Source: Bacillota bacterium
Lineage (GTDB): Bacteria; Bacillota; Sulfobacillia; JAJZIM01
Reading direction: 5' to 3'
Length of the DNA stretch: 58,812 nt
Assembly (NCBI GenBank): GCA_021810565.1
Contig: JAJZIM010000014.1
Location: forward strand, 1-58,812
The notes beneath the pieces were generated by a model that did no database searches, was not told the DNA's origin, and saw nothing but the letters and a program-made list of their open reading frames with translations. Positions 38,044 through 45,638 of the stretch are shown here, piece after piece. The stretch's first letter is position 1. Every line of letters begins with the position of its first letter. The translations under genes and the position numbers were made by a program.

Positions 38044-38072
38044 TTGCCAGGGTCGGCGCCGGTGGTTATAAT
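38044..38072 (+). promoter_or_regulatory. promoter of the MNT/HEPN-ccdA operon
   Basis: TTGCCA (38044-38049), 17-base spacer, TATAAT (38067-38072), starting just after the GH4 stop codon and about 26 bases before the nucleotidyltransferase ATG. Confidence 0.75.
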
Positions 38073-38097
38073 GGGGCGGTGGGAGGAGGCGGGCCCC

Positions 38098-38442
38098 ATG
38101 CGGGGGATGCGGGAACTCTTGGCGGAAAAAACCCGGGCGGATGAGGCGCGCCGGGAACTGCTGTGGTCGGAGGCCCGCCGGGCCGCGCGGGTGTTGCGCT
38201 CCCTGGGGGCCGCGCGGGTGCTGGTTTTCGGGTCTTTGGCTCGGGACCTCGCGGTAGCCGACAGCGATCTGGACCTCCTGGTGGTGTGGGACACCGTCTT
38301 GCCGTACTGGGAGCGCACCCAGGCGGCGCTCACGGCCATCCGGCCGGGGGTGGCCATGGATCTGCTGGTCGCGACGCCGAGGGAGTTGGCGGCGCCTACG
38401 GACTTCCTGAAGGAAATCCTGCGGGAAGGGGTAGAGGTGTGA
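38098..38442 (+). CDS. MNT-type nucleotidyltransferase (MntA-like antitoxin)
   Basis: A 114-residue minimal nucleotidyltransferase with VLVFGSLARDLAVADSDLDL, the GSxxRxxxxxSDxDL active site. MntA-like partners AMPylate and neutralise HEPN toxins. ATG 38098 has GGAGG upstream; ATG 38107 is possible. It is followed with a one-base overlap (TGATG) by a HEPN gene: the standard MNT/HEPN pair, here with its own promoter. Confidence 0.87.
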   Translation: MRGMRELLAEKTRADEARRELLWSEARRAARVLRSLGAARVLVFGSLARDLAVADSDLDLLVVWDTVLPYWERTQAALTAIRPGVAMDLLVATPRELAAPTDFLKEILREGVEV

Positions 38443-38900
38443 TGCGCCGGGAGCCCTTGGAGCAGGCGCGGCCGTGGCTGGACCAGGCATGGGCCGACCT
38501 GAAGGTGGCCGAAGGGCTTGAGACCACGGCTCCCTTCGCCGCTTGTTTCCACGCCCAGCAGGCGGCCGAAAAGGCGTTGAAGGCCGTCTATGTGGCCCAC
38601 GGCTTGCCCTTTCCCTGGACGCACTCCGTTCAGGAGCTCTTGCGCAGCGCGGCGCAGGAGCATCCGGAGTTGGAAGCCTTCGTGGAGGGCACGCTGCTGT
38701 TGGACAGCTTCTACACCGGCACCCGGTACCCCAGCCTCGGATTGGCTTCCCTGGAGGCTCCCGAGAAGCGCTACGCGGCCTCCCATGCCCGCCAGGCCAT
38801 CTCCACGGCACGGCCGGTGGTGGAGGCCGGTCAAAGAATCTGGGAAGAACTAGTCCGCCGGCGGCCCTCGGCGGAGGGGAAGGAGGAAGCGGGGCGATGA
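38442..38900 (+). CDS. HEPN domain protein (putative HepT-like toxin)
   Basis: A 152-residue all-helical HEPN protein. QARPWLDQAWADLKVAEGLE and AACFHAQQAAEKALKAVYVAHG are the hallmark helices, with THSVQELL afterwards. The strict RxxxxH RNase motif of HepT toxins is not evident, so this may be the PF05168 subtype that binds nucleotides. It pairs with the upstream MNT gene. Its stop overlaps the ccdA ATG (ATGA), placing a cytochrome-maturation gene under the same promoter. Confidence 0.83.
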   Translation: MRREPLEQARPWLDQAWADLKVAEGLETTAPFAACFHAQQAAEKALKAVYVAHGLPFPWTHSVQELLRSAAQEHPELEAFVEGTLLLDSFYTGTRYPSLGLASLEAPEKRYAASHARQAISTARPVVEAGQRIWEELVRRRPSAEGKEEAGR

Positions 38901-39601
38901 ACGTGTCGGTGGCCGCAGCCTTCGGGGCGGGTCTCGTGTCCTTCGTGTCCCCCTGCGTGTTGCCCCTCATCCCCACCTATATCACCTACCTGGCCGGCAG
39001 CTCGGTGGAGGAGTTGAACCGCGAGGCCTTGTCGGGTATGGCCCGCCGGCTGCTCCTGAACGCCCTGCTTTTCGTGGCCGGCTTCTCCCTGGTGTTCATT
39101 CTCCTGGGGGTGGCGGCCACCGGCATCGACCGGCTGCTCCTGGCCTTTCACGACCCGCGCCTGTTGGACGAGGTGGCGGGGGTGGTGGTGATCTTCTTCG
39201 GCCTGCAGTTGATGGGCGTCTTCCGCCTGGGCTTCCTGCAGCGGGAGAAGCGCTGGGAGTATCGGCCCGGCAAGGCGGGCCCCCTCAACTCCTTCCTCAT
39301 CGGCCTGGCCTTCTCCCTGGGCTGGACGCCCTGCGTGGCGCCGATCCTGGCCTCCATCCTTTCCCTGGCGGGCACCAGCGGTCAGACGGGTTATGGAGCG
39401 TACCTGCTGGCGATCTACTCCGCGGGGCTGGCCGTGCCCTTCCTCCTGACGGCCTTCTCCCTGCGCTGGCTCCTGCCCCTGTTCTCCCGCTGGGCGGCCT
39501 ACCTGCGCTGGGTGACGGTGGTCAGCGGCGCCCTATTGGTGATCCTGGGCGTGCTGATCTTCCGGGGCGAGTTCATCCTGCTGTCGGGGCTGTCGGCCTG
39601 A
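38897..39601 (+). CDS. ccdA: cytochrome c biogenesis protein CcdA
   Basis: A 234-residue membrane protein with six hydrophobic segments and the two redox cysteines, in FVSPCVLPLIPTYITYLAG and FSLGWTPCVAPILAS. CcdA passes electrons from cytoplasmic thioredoxin to extracytoplasmic thiol-disulfide proteins of the ResA/TlpA class. The adjacent downstream gene encodes exactly such a membrane-tethered thioredoxin, so the two likely form one reducing pathway for haem c attachment or spore-coat disulfides. Confidence 0.94.
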   Translation: MNVSVAAAFGAGLVSFVSPCVLPLIPTYITYLAGSSVEELNREALSGMARRLLLNALLFVAGFSLVFILLGVAATGIDRLLLAFHDPRLLDEVAGVVVIFFGLQLMGVFRLGFLQREKRWEYRPGKAGPLNSFLIGLAFSLGWTPCVAPILASILSLAGTSGQTGYGAYLLAIYSAGLAVPFLLTAFSLRWLLPLFSRWAAYLRWVTVVSGALLVILGVLIFRGEFILLSGLSA

Positions 39602-39602
39602 G

Positions 39603-40868
39603 ATGGTGACCTACGCCGCCTTCGTGCACCTGGGTCCCCTCACCGTGTCTCTCTTCGGCCTGACGGCCCTGGCCGGGCTGGCAGCGGCGATGGTCCTGGC
39701 GGGGAGGGGAACGGCGCGCTTCGGGCTGCCCCGGGAGTCCGCGGGAGACCTGATCTTCGCGGCCGGCGTGGGGGCGGTGGTCCTCGGCAAGCTTTGGCCC
39801 TGGCTGCAGGGCGGGCTGGTCGGCGGGGTCGGCGGGCTGGTTTTCGGGCCGGTGTCCTCTCTCGGGGCGGCGTTGGGCGGGGCGGCGGGCCTGGGGTGGG
39901 CGCTGTGGCGGAGTCGGCTGGCGCCGCGGCCGGCCTTGGAGTCGCTCTTGGCCCCCCTGGCCGGCGGGGCGGCGGTGGCGCTACTGGGCTGGGACCGCTA
40001 CGGTCCGGCCTGGAGCGGGCCGGGGGCGGTGCAAATCGGCGGGGCGCGCCTGCTCCCCCTGCCGCTGCTGGCCGCCCTTGGCTCCTGGGCGCTTTTCGCC
40101 TGGCTGTGGCAGGGGCCGCCCCGGGAGGTGCTTCCCCGGGCGCTGGCGGGCGGCGGGGCGGTGGTGCTATTGCTGGACGAGGTGACGCGATTCTCTCTCC
40201 TGTCCATCTGGTGGCCCTTGGCGGCCCTGGCGGTGGGAGGGTGGCGGTGGCGATGGGAAGGAGGTTCACGGATGCAGGACGGGGTGCAGACGACGGAGGA
40301 GAGGCAGCAGACGACCGGAGGGCCGCAAAGCGGCGGCTCGCGCTGGCGGGGCCGAGGCCTGATCATCGGCGTCGTGGCGGTGCTGATCCTGGGCGGAGCC
40401 GCCGCCTGGGCCCTGAAGGCGCCGGCGAAGGTCCAAGTTGGTCCCCTGCCGGGGATGACTGCGCCCAACTTCACCTTGCCGGAGCTGTCCGGGGGGAGCC
40501 TTTCCCTGGCCTCCCTGCGCGGGCATCCGGTGTACGTGAATATCTGGGCCACCTGGTGCCCGCCCTGCCGGGCGGAGATCCCCAACCTGATCCGACTGAA
40601 GAAGCAGTACGGATCGCGGCTAACCATCGTGGGAGTGGCGGAGCCGGGCACGGGGGTGACCCCCGCCTCGGTGGCCGCCTTCGTCAAGCAGGAGAAGATG
40701 AACTACCCGGTGCTCTTGGACCTGTCGGCCCAAGTGGGCAACCAATACCTGGTCAGCGCCATCCCCACCAGCATCTTCATCAACGCCAAGGGACAGGTGG
40801 TGCAGCGCTTCACGGGAGAGATGACCCTGCCGCTGATGCGCCAGTACGTCAAGAGCATCCTGCCTTGA
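39603..40868 (+). CDS. fusion of Lgt-like membrane domain and TlpA/ResA-type thioredoxin
   Basis: A 421-residue protein. Residues 1-215 hold about six hydrophobic segments and resemble the prolipoprotein diacylglyceryl transferase fold (FVHLGPLTVSLFGLTALAGL, then GKLWPWLQGG), but the conserved Lgt Arg/His catalytic residues are not evident. A charged linker (220-250) and another transmembrane helix (GLIIGVVAVLILGGAAAWAL) lead to a thioredoxin domain with VYVNIWATWCPPCRAEIPNL and cis-Pro in SAIPTSIFINAKG. It is expected outside the membrane, reduced by CcdA one base upstream. The enzymatic role of the first domain is unknown. Confidence 0.82.
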   Translation: MVTYAAFVHLGPLTVSLFGLTALAGLAAAMVLAGRGTARFGLPRESAGDLIFAAGVGAVVLGKLWPWLQGGLVGGVGGLVFGPVSSLGAALGGAAGLGWALWRSRLAPRPALESLLAPLAGGAAVALLGWDRYGPAWSGPGAVQIGGARLLPLPLLAALGSWALFAWLWQGPPREVLPRALAGGGAVVLLLDEVTRFSLLSIWWPLAALAVGGWRWRWEGGSRMQDGVQTTEERQQTTGGPQSGGSRWRGRGLIIGVVAVLILGGAAAWALKAPAKVQVGPLPGMTAPNFTLPELSGGSLSLASLRGHPVYVNIWATWCPPCRAEIPNLIRLKKQYGSRLTIVGVAEPGTGVTPASVAAFVKQEKMNYPVLLDLSAQVGNQYLVSAIPTSIFINAKGQVVQRFTGEMTLPLMRQYVKSILP

Positions 40869-40933
40869 GGCGGGTGGGAGTCTATCTGGCCGGGGCGCTG
40901 TTGCTGGCGGCGGCCTTCTACCTGATGCACTAG
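40865..40933 (+). CDS. possible small single-span membrane peptide
   Basis: A 22-codon frame begins at TTG 40865, overlapping the thioredoxin fusion stop (TTGA), and encodes MRRVGVYLAGALLLAAAFYL plus MH: two arginines then a single hydrophobic helix. The coupling geometry is the one used by many real genes in this window. No family is recognised, and chance cannot be excluded at this length. Confidence 0.4.
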   Translation: MRRVGVYLAGALLLAAAFYLMH

Positions 40934-41304
40934 CGGGGTGGGCGGCGCGCTTCGGCGATCCGTTGCGCTGCCAGCTCCGCCAGGCGCCGGTCCACCCCCA
41001 GGTGGCGGGCGAAGGTAACCTCCAGCCCGGGAAAGCGCTCCCGCAGCGTTTGGATCTGGCCGGGGATATCCCGCCGCACGTGCATCCCCGGGAAGAGGAA
41101 GAAGGGCATCACCACGACTTGGCGCGCGCCGGCGGCGGCCAAGCGGCTCACCGCCTCCTCCAAAGACGGCCGGGCCAGCTCCATGAAGGCCGGCTCCACC
41201 ACGGGCCACCCGGTGTGCTCCCGGATCAGGCGGGCCACGGCGGCCAAGTCCGTGTTGGCTTGGGCGGAGCGGCTGCCGTGGCCCAGCAGGACTACGGGCA
41301 CCAT
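40930..41304 (-). CDS. cbiX: CbiX-type sirohydrochlorin cobalto-/ferrochelatase
   Basis: A short 124-residue, single-domain chelatase (CbiX-S type; SirB is twice as long) with VVLLGHGSRSAQANTDLAAV carrying the metal-binding His and VVMPFFLFPGMHVRRDIPGQ with the second. It inserts Co2+ or Fe2+ into sirohydrochlorin on the way to cobalamin or sirohaem. The upstream cobalamin riboswitch argues for the cobalt pathway. ATG 41304 has GGGAGG about 12 bases upstream; TTG 41313 is less well spaced. Confidence 0.9.
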   Translation of the reverse strand: MVPVVLLGHGSRSAQANTDLAAVARLIREHTGWPVVEPAFMELARPSLEEAVSRLAAAGARQVVVMPFFLFPGMHVRRDIPGQIQTLRERFPGLEVTFARHLGVDRRLAELAAQRIAEARRPPR

Positions 41305-41329
41305 CGGACGCAAAACCTCCCTTGTGCTG

Positions 41330-41361
41330 AAAAGCCCCCGCCGCGCAGGCGAGGGCTTTTC
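41330..41361 (-). terminator. riboswitch-controlled terminator upstream of cbiX
   Basis: On the minus strand AAAAGCCCTCGCC pairs with GGCGGGGGCTTTT around a TGCGC loop and ends in a T run, between the cobalamin aptamer and cbiX: a transcription attenuator. Confidence 0.8.
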
Positions 41362-41400
41362 GGGTGAGAGGCTCTCCCTGTGCCGCGCAGGTCGAAGCGC

Positions 41401-41510
41401 AAGGCCCAGAGCGCAGGTTCCTGGCTGGCGGTCCGGAAAGAACCGCTCACAGTTGCGGGACAGCGCCGGATTCGCACCGGCTTCCCTGGCCGCTCTCGGC
41501 CGAGGCCTAT
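41401..41510 (-). promoter_or_regulatory. cobalamin riboswitch
   Basis: The minus strand shows the conserved core GGGAAGCCGGTGCGAATCC followed by CCGCAACTGTGA and the B12 box AGCCAGGAACCTGCGC (41426-41411), closed by an AGGCC/GGCCT stem. It should repress cbiX when adenosylcobalamin is high. The rest of the 378-base gap 41305-41682 holds the terminator and the presumed divergent promoters, including TTGGCT-N18-TATCCT before selD. Confidence 0.92.
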
Positions 41511-41682
41511 TTTTCCCCCAGACTTCGCCGCGCCGGCCGCTTTCTCCTGCCGGGGGGAGAGATATAAGCGGAGAGAAAGGGGTTTCGCGCAATTCGAACC
41601 TCACGGTTATGAATGGCGGCGCATTCGGCATTGGCTCCCCGCCCCTTCCTGTGCTATCCTCAATCCGAGGGGGGACGCGGCC

Positions 41683-42714
41683 ATGGCGGAGCCCGAGCTC
41701 ACCACCTACTCGCCCGGATCGGGGTGAGGGTGCAAGATAGGTCCGGCGGACCTGGAGGAGATCCTGCGCCTTTTGCCCCGGAGCACCGACCCGAATCTGC
41801 TGGCGGGGCGGCACGACGACGCCGCGGTGTACCGGCTGACGGAGGACCTGGCCCTGGTGCAGACGGTGGACTTCATCACCCCCGTGGTGGATGATCCCTA
41901 CGACTTCGGGGCCGTGGCGGCGGCCAACGCTTTAAGCGACGTCTACGCCGTGGGGGGACGGCCGCTGTTGGCCTTGAACCTGGTCAGCTACCCGGTGCGC
42001 ACCCTGCCCTTGGGCACCCTGAACCGGACCCTGCAGGGGGGGGCGGAAAAGGCGGCCGAGGCGGGGGTGTGCATCGCGGGGGGACACTCGGTGGACCTGC
42101 CCGTGCCCGTGTACGGCTTGGCGGTGACCGGCACGGTGGATCCGCGCCGGATGGTGGGCAAGGGCGGCGGTCGGGCGGGGGACCGGCTCTACCTGACCAA
42201 GCCCCTGGGAAGCGGGGCCTTGGCCACGGCGGCCGACCGGCGCCTGTTGGGGGAGGAGGAGGTGGCCCTCCTGGTGCGAACCATGGCGCAACTCAACGCC
42301 GGGGCCAGCCGGGCCATGCTGGCCGCGGGGGCCCGCGCGGCCACGGACGTGACCGGCTTCGGCCTTTTGGGCCACCTGCACGAGCTGGCCCGGGAGAGCG
42401 CGCTGGCCGCGCGGCTTCAGGCCGGGGCGGTTCCCTACCTGAAGGGGGCGGTGGCGGCGGTGGCCCGGGGAGCGGTGTGCACCGGCACCCGCAACAACCA
42501 GAGCTTCGCCGCGGGGTTCACCCTATGGCGGGCCCATCCGCCGCGGGAGGAGCAGGTCCTCTTGTGCGACGCCCAGACCTCGGGAGGGCTGTTGATCGCC
42601 GTGGCGCCGGAGGATGCCGGGACGTTGGAGGAGCACCTCGCCCGGGAGGGCGTTCCCGGGTGGCCCGTGGGCGAGCTGACCCAGGGCCGGCCCGGTGCCG
42701 TGGAAGTGGTGTGA
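41683..42714 (+). CDS. selD: selenide, water dikinase SelD, itself a selenoprotein (Sec15)
   Basis: Makes selenophosphate, the Se donor for Sec-tRNA, from selenide and ATP. ATG 41683 (GAGGGGGG upstream) opens a 343-residue frame in which TGA 41725-41727 occupies the catalytic position: YSPGSG-U-GCKIGP, where other SelDs have Cys or Sec. Downstream motifs AVYRLTEDLALVQTVDF, AVAAANALSDVYAVGG, GGHSVD and ATDVTGFGLLGHL confirm the family. Annotation that stops at TGA would begin at Met31 and lose the active site. A hairpin follows the UGA. It leads a plus-strand group with TusA-like and DsrE-like genes. Confidence 0.93.
41728..41775 (+). promoter_or_regulatory. SECIS-like hairpin in selD
   Basis: About 11 bases after the UGA, AGGUCC-GGC-GGACCU forms a perfect stem-loop, with an outer GGUGCA/UGCGCC pairing around it. 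Location and size fit a bacterial SECIS. Drawn by hand. Confidence 0.6.
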
Positions 42715-42727
42715 GAGGAGGAGCGTG

Positions 42728-42961
42728 ATGGAGGTGCAGGAAGTGGTGGATGCCCGGGGACGCCGGTGCCCTTGGGGCATCGTGGAGGCGGGGAAGCGGT
42801 TTCGGAACCTGGCGGCGGGGACGGTGCTGGCCATCGACAGCGACGATCCGGTTTCCGCCACCCAGGTGCCGGCCTGGTGCCAATTGACGGGGCACGAGTA
42901 CCTGGGGGAGGAGGCCGCCGCCGCCGGGTGCACCCGCTACCTGGTGCGCCGGAAGGAATAG
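42728..42961 (+). CDS. TusA-family sulfur carrier protein with variant CPWG motif
   Basis: A 77-residue TusA/SirA fold protein: VVDARGRRCPWGIVEAGKRF, then AAGTVLAIDSDDPVSATQVPAWC. The persulfide-carrying Cys is present, but the usual CPxP is CPWG. TusA proteins hand sulfane sulfur between enzymes; beside selD, a selenium-carrier role is conceivable. GAGGAGGAG precedes ATG 42728, 13 bases after selD. Confidence 0.88.
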   Translation: MEVQEVVDARGRRCPWGIVEAGKRFRNLAAGTVLAIDSDDPVSATQVPAWCQLTGHEYLGEEAAAAGCTRYLVRRKE

Positions 42962-42963
42962 CC

Positions 42964-43437
42964 ATGGCGGGCAAGGTGACCATCCTTTTGACGGATGACA
43001 GCCTGGACAAGGCGTGCGTGGCCTTCAACGTGGCCCTGGGGGCCGCGGCGGCGGAGAAGGAGGTGGCCATCTTCTTCACCTGCTGGAGCCTGCGGGTGCT
43101 GCGCCGGGCAGGGCGCTCCGCCGGGCGGGGGCTTGTGCCGCGGATGATGGATTGGACCACCCGGGGCGGGGCGGCGCGGCTGCCCCTGTCCCGCTGGAAC
43201 TTCTTCGGCCTGGGGGCGTGGATGATGCGCCGCGCCATGCGCCGGGGACACCTCGACCTGGTGCCGCAGCAGATCGCCACCGCCCGGGAGCTGGGCGTGA
43301 AGTTCTATGTGTGCGACAAGCCGGCCCAGCTCTTCGGGCTGGGCCTGGAGGACCTGCTGCCGGTGGTGGACGGGGTGGTGGGGGTACCCTCCCTGCTCCT
43401 TTGGACCACCACCTCCCAGACCACCCTGTGCTTCTAG
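42964..43437 (+). CDS. DsrE/DsrF/DrsH-like (DsrE3-type) sulfur-transfer protein
   Basis: A 157-residue protein of the DsrE3/DrsH type: KVTILLTDDSLDKACVAFNVALGAAA, EVAIFFTCWSLRVLR, ARELGVKFYVCDKPAQLFGL and DGVVGVPSLLLWT. Two conserved Cys (FFTCWSL and FYVCDKP) are the likely sulfur-binding residues. DsrE3 with TusA forms a cytoplasmic sulfur-transfer pair in sulfur oxidisers. It lies two bases after the TusA-like gene and ends at a palindromic terminator. Confidence 0.85.
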   Translation: MAGKVTILLTDDSLDKACVAFNVALGAAAAEKEVAIFFTCWSLRVLRRAGRSAGRGLVPRMMDWTTRGGAARLPLSRWNFFGLGAWMMRRAMRRGHLDLVPQQIATARELGVKFYVCDKPAQLFGLGLEDLLPVVDGVVGVPSLLLWTTTSQTTLCF

Positions 43438-43447
43438 CGGAAATACC

Positions 43448-43473
43448 GGGGGGCCTGCCGCGGCAGGCCCCCC
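43448..43473. terminator. 26-base perfect palindrome between convergent genes
   Basis: GGGGGGCCTGCCG is followed directly by its exact reverse complement. It separates the selD-DsrE3 unit (plus) from the OsmC end of the minus operon and probably stops transcription both ways, although no T tract is present. Confidence 0.6.
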
Positions 43474-43497
43474 AGTGACGTACGCTGGCCGACCGCC

Positions 43498-44019
43498 TCA
43501 GGCGAGGCGCGCCGACAGCCGCACGGGATGGGTCAGGCAGAAGGAGGCGGGGCAGCGCTCCTCGGCCTCGCGCAGCACCTCGGCCAGCGCTTCGGGCGAG
43601 GCATCTCCCTGCGCTTGCACCACCAGGCGCACCTCCTCCATGATGGGTCGCTGGGACAGGCCGAGGGTGCGGGACAGGTCCAGGTCCATCTCGGCCGCAG
43701 TCTCCAGGCGGGACAGTTCTATGCCCTGCTCAGCGGCCAGGGTGGCGAAGGTGGCGGTGAAGCAGGCGGCCAGCCCGAAGAGCGCGTATTGAATCGGACC
43801 GGGGCGGCTGCCGGAACCGCCGAGGAAGGGAGGCTGGTCGGCCTCCAGAGAGACGCTGCCCCCCGGCAGGCCGACTTGGGCGCGAAACTGCGGCTCTCCC
43901 GGAGTGAAGCTCCAGGCTCCCTCCAGGCGCTGGGTGCGCCGGGCCTGGGCCGGATCCGTGGCCGCCGCCTGCTGGAAGCGGCGCAGGGCCGCCAGATCCA
44001 CCTTGTTTTGCTCCGCCAT
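43498..44019 (-). CDS. OsmC family protein
   Basis: A 173-residue OsmC-fold protein: FLGGSGSRPGPIQYALFGLAACFTATF, containing the first reactive Cys in AACF, and a second in CPASFCLTHPV. OsmC/Ohr proteins reduce organic peroxides with cysteines; members in sulfur clusters may bind acyl-persulfide or act on sulfur species. It is the last gene of the minus operon, 44 bases after the lipoate-binding protein, with AAAGGAG upstream of ATG 44019. Confidence 0.9.
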   Translation of the reverse strand: MAEQNKVDLAALRRFQQAAATDPAQARRTQRLEGAWSFTPGEPQFRAQVGLPGGSVSLEADQPPFLGGSGSRPGPIQYALFGLAACFTATFATLAAEQGIELSRLETAAEMDLDLSRTLGLSQRPIMEEVRLVVQAQGDASPEALAEVLREAEERCPASFCLTHPVRLSARLA

Positions 44020-44063
44020 TCGGTCAACGCTCCTTTGCCTAGAATTTTGACGGAAAAGTCGGC

Positions 44064-44504
44064 CTACTTCAGGAAGCCCTCCCGGCGGTAGCGCTCCAGC
44101 TCCTCCGCCAGGAAGGCGTCCACGGCCTCGGGACCGTGGACCAATCCCTCCAGATCCTGCGGGTCGGTGGGCTCCAGCACCGACAGCCAGCCCTCGCCGT
44201 AAGGATCCGTGTTCACCAGGCCGGGCTGCTCCAGCACCCGGGGGTTGACCTGGACCACCGTTCCGCCCGCGGGGGAACGCAGGGCGCCCACGAACTTGCC
44301 GGCCTCCATGGACCCCAAAAGCTTCCCCCGCAGCACGGCGCTGCCCGGGGGCTTGAGTTGCACATGCTTCACCTCCCCTGCCGCCGCCTGCCCGATGGCG
44401 TCCAGGCCCACGCGCCAAAGCTTGCCCTCGGGTCGCACCCAAAGGTGGTGCTGCCGGTCGTAGTGGAGCTCGTCCGGCAGTTGGTAGCCGCTGGCTTCAG
44501 CCAT
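44064..44504 (-). CDS. GcvH-like lipoate-binding protein (LbpA type)
   Basis: A 146-residue lipoyl-domain protein like glycine-cleavage H protein: DRQHHLWVRPEGKLWRVGLD, AAGEVKHVQLKPPGS and LGSMEAGKFVGALRSP, with Lys70 as the lipoylation site. No other glycine-cleavage gene is present. In sulfur oxidisers LbpA proteins carry sulfur on lipoate for the sHdr complex. It overlaps the stop of the iron-sulfur gene by eight bases, so the two products likely work together. Specific LbpA function is inferred from context. Confidence 0.85.
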   Translation of the reverse strand: MAEASGYQLPDELHYDRQHHLWVRPEGKLWRVGLDAIGQAAAGEVKHVQLKPPGSAVLRGKLLGSMEAGKFVGALRSPAGGTVVQVNPRVLEQPGLVNTDPYGEGWLSVLEPTDPQDLEGLVHGPEAVDAFLAEELERYRREGFLK

Positions 44505-45636
44505 TTGATGATCCCTCCTGGCGTGATCGTTGGAGGATCTGGGCCAGGTCCCACACGGGGAGCTCCTCCCCCAGGCGGTGGAGACCCTCCTGGAGCATCC
44601 GCTGGCACTGGGGGCAGGCGGTGGCCACCGCCTGCGGCGCGGTCTCCCGCACCATCCGCGCGAGGCCCGCCGCCACCTCCCCCGCCGCCGCGGCGTCGCG
44701 CATCTCGAAATCGCCACCCCCGCCGCAGCACACCCCGTCCAGGTGGTGCTCGGGCAGCTCCCTGAGCTTAAGCCCCGGCACCGCCGCCAAGAGGCGCCGG
44801 GGCGCCTCGAAGACCCCGCAGCCGCGCCCCAGGTCGCACGGGTCGTGATAGGTGACGCTCAGGTTCAACGGGCCCAGAGCGAGCCGGCCCTCCCGCACCA
44901 GAGCGTCCAGGAACTCGGCGGCGGAGAGCAGTTCCACCTGCGTCACGCCGTAGTGTTCCCGCCACTCCCGCAGGCAGGAGGGGCAGGTGAACACCACTCT
45001 TTGGGCGCCGATGGCCGCCAGGCGCTCCAGGTTGTGGCGGCGCAGGGCCTCGGTCTGGGGCGCGAGGCCGGCCACCCGCAGCGGAAAACCGCAGCACCAC
45101 TCCTCTCCCCCCGCCAGGGTGAAGTCCACCCCGGCGGCGGTCAAAAGCCGGGCGAAGTCCTGGGGGATGCCCTGCACCGCCGGGGAGAAGGAGGAGACGC
45201 AGCCCACGTAGTAGAGCACTTCGGCCCGGGGGCGGGTGAAGGCGTCGGCGGGGGCGTCGGTCATGAAGGCCACCCACTCGGCCCGCTCGTCGTTGGGCAG
45301 GTCGAAGACGTTCTTGGCCGCGTCCACCGTCCGGGCGAGCCGCTCCACGAAAGGCGGCGCGGTGGCGGCCTCGACGGCCTTGCCCCGCAGGTGGTGCCAC
45401 AGGGCCGGCAGGTCGTAGTCCACGGGGCAGACCTGAGCGCAGCGGCCGCAAAGGGTGCAGTCGTAGCGGCGGCCCGCCGCCCCCAGGTCGCGCCTTCCCT
45501 CCGCCGCCGAGCGCAACCGCCCGCGCGGGGAGGACGACTCCCATCCCAGGACGGCATAGGTGGGGCACACCGCGTTGCAGTAGCCGCAGCGGGCGCACGC
45601 GGCGAAATCGCTGGCCGAGGAAGGCACACGTGGCAT
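44497..45636 (-). CDS. GlcF/HdrD-like iron-sulfur protein with two CCG domains
   Basis: A 379-residue protein with two 4Fe-4S sites (C14, C17, C20, C24 and C60, C63, C66, C70, each CxxCxxCxxxCP), then two cysteine-rich CCG domains: CVSS with EEWCCGFPLR, and HDPCDLGRGCG with VCCGGGGDFEMRD. This is the layout of glycolate-oxidase GlcF and heterodisulfide reductase HdrD/HdrCB; CCG domains bind the non-cubane clusters that act on disulfides. Partner candidates are the adjacent lipoate-binding protein and the GlcD-like flavoprotein of the divergent operon. Confidence 0.88.
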   Translation of the reverse strand: MPRVPSSASDFAACARCGYCNAVCPTYAVLGWESSSPRGRLRSAAEGRRDLGAAGRRYDCTLCGRCAQVCPVDYDLPALWHHLRGKAVEAATAPPFVERLARTVDAAKNVFDLPNDERAEWVAFMTDAPADAFTRPRAEVLYYVGCVSSFSPAVQGIPQDFARLLTAAGVDFTLAGGEEWCCGFPLRVAGLAPQTEALRRHNLERLAAIGAQRVVFTCPSCLREWREHYGVTQVELLSAAEFLDALVREGRLALGPLNLSVTYHDPCDLGRGCGVFEAPRRLLAAVPGLKLRELPEHHLDGVCCGGGGDFEMRDAAAAGEVAAGLARMVRETAPQAVATACPQCQRMLQEGLHRLGEELPVWDLAQILQRSRQEGSSNG

Positions 45637-45638
45637 GA

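Noticed and set aside
44064-44504. The GcvH-like protein as part of a glycine-cleavage system
   Set aside because: No gcvT or gcvP is present; its overlap with a GlcF/HdrD-like gene and sulfur carriers favours an LbpA-type role, although sequence alone does not prove it.
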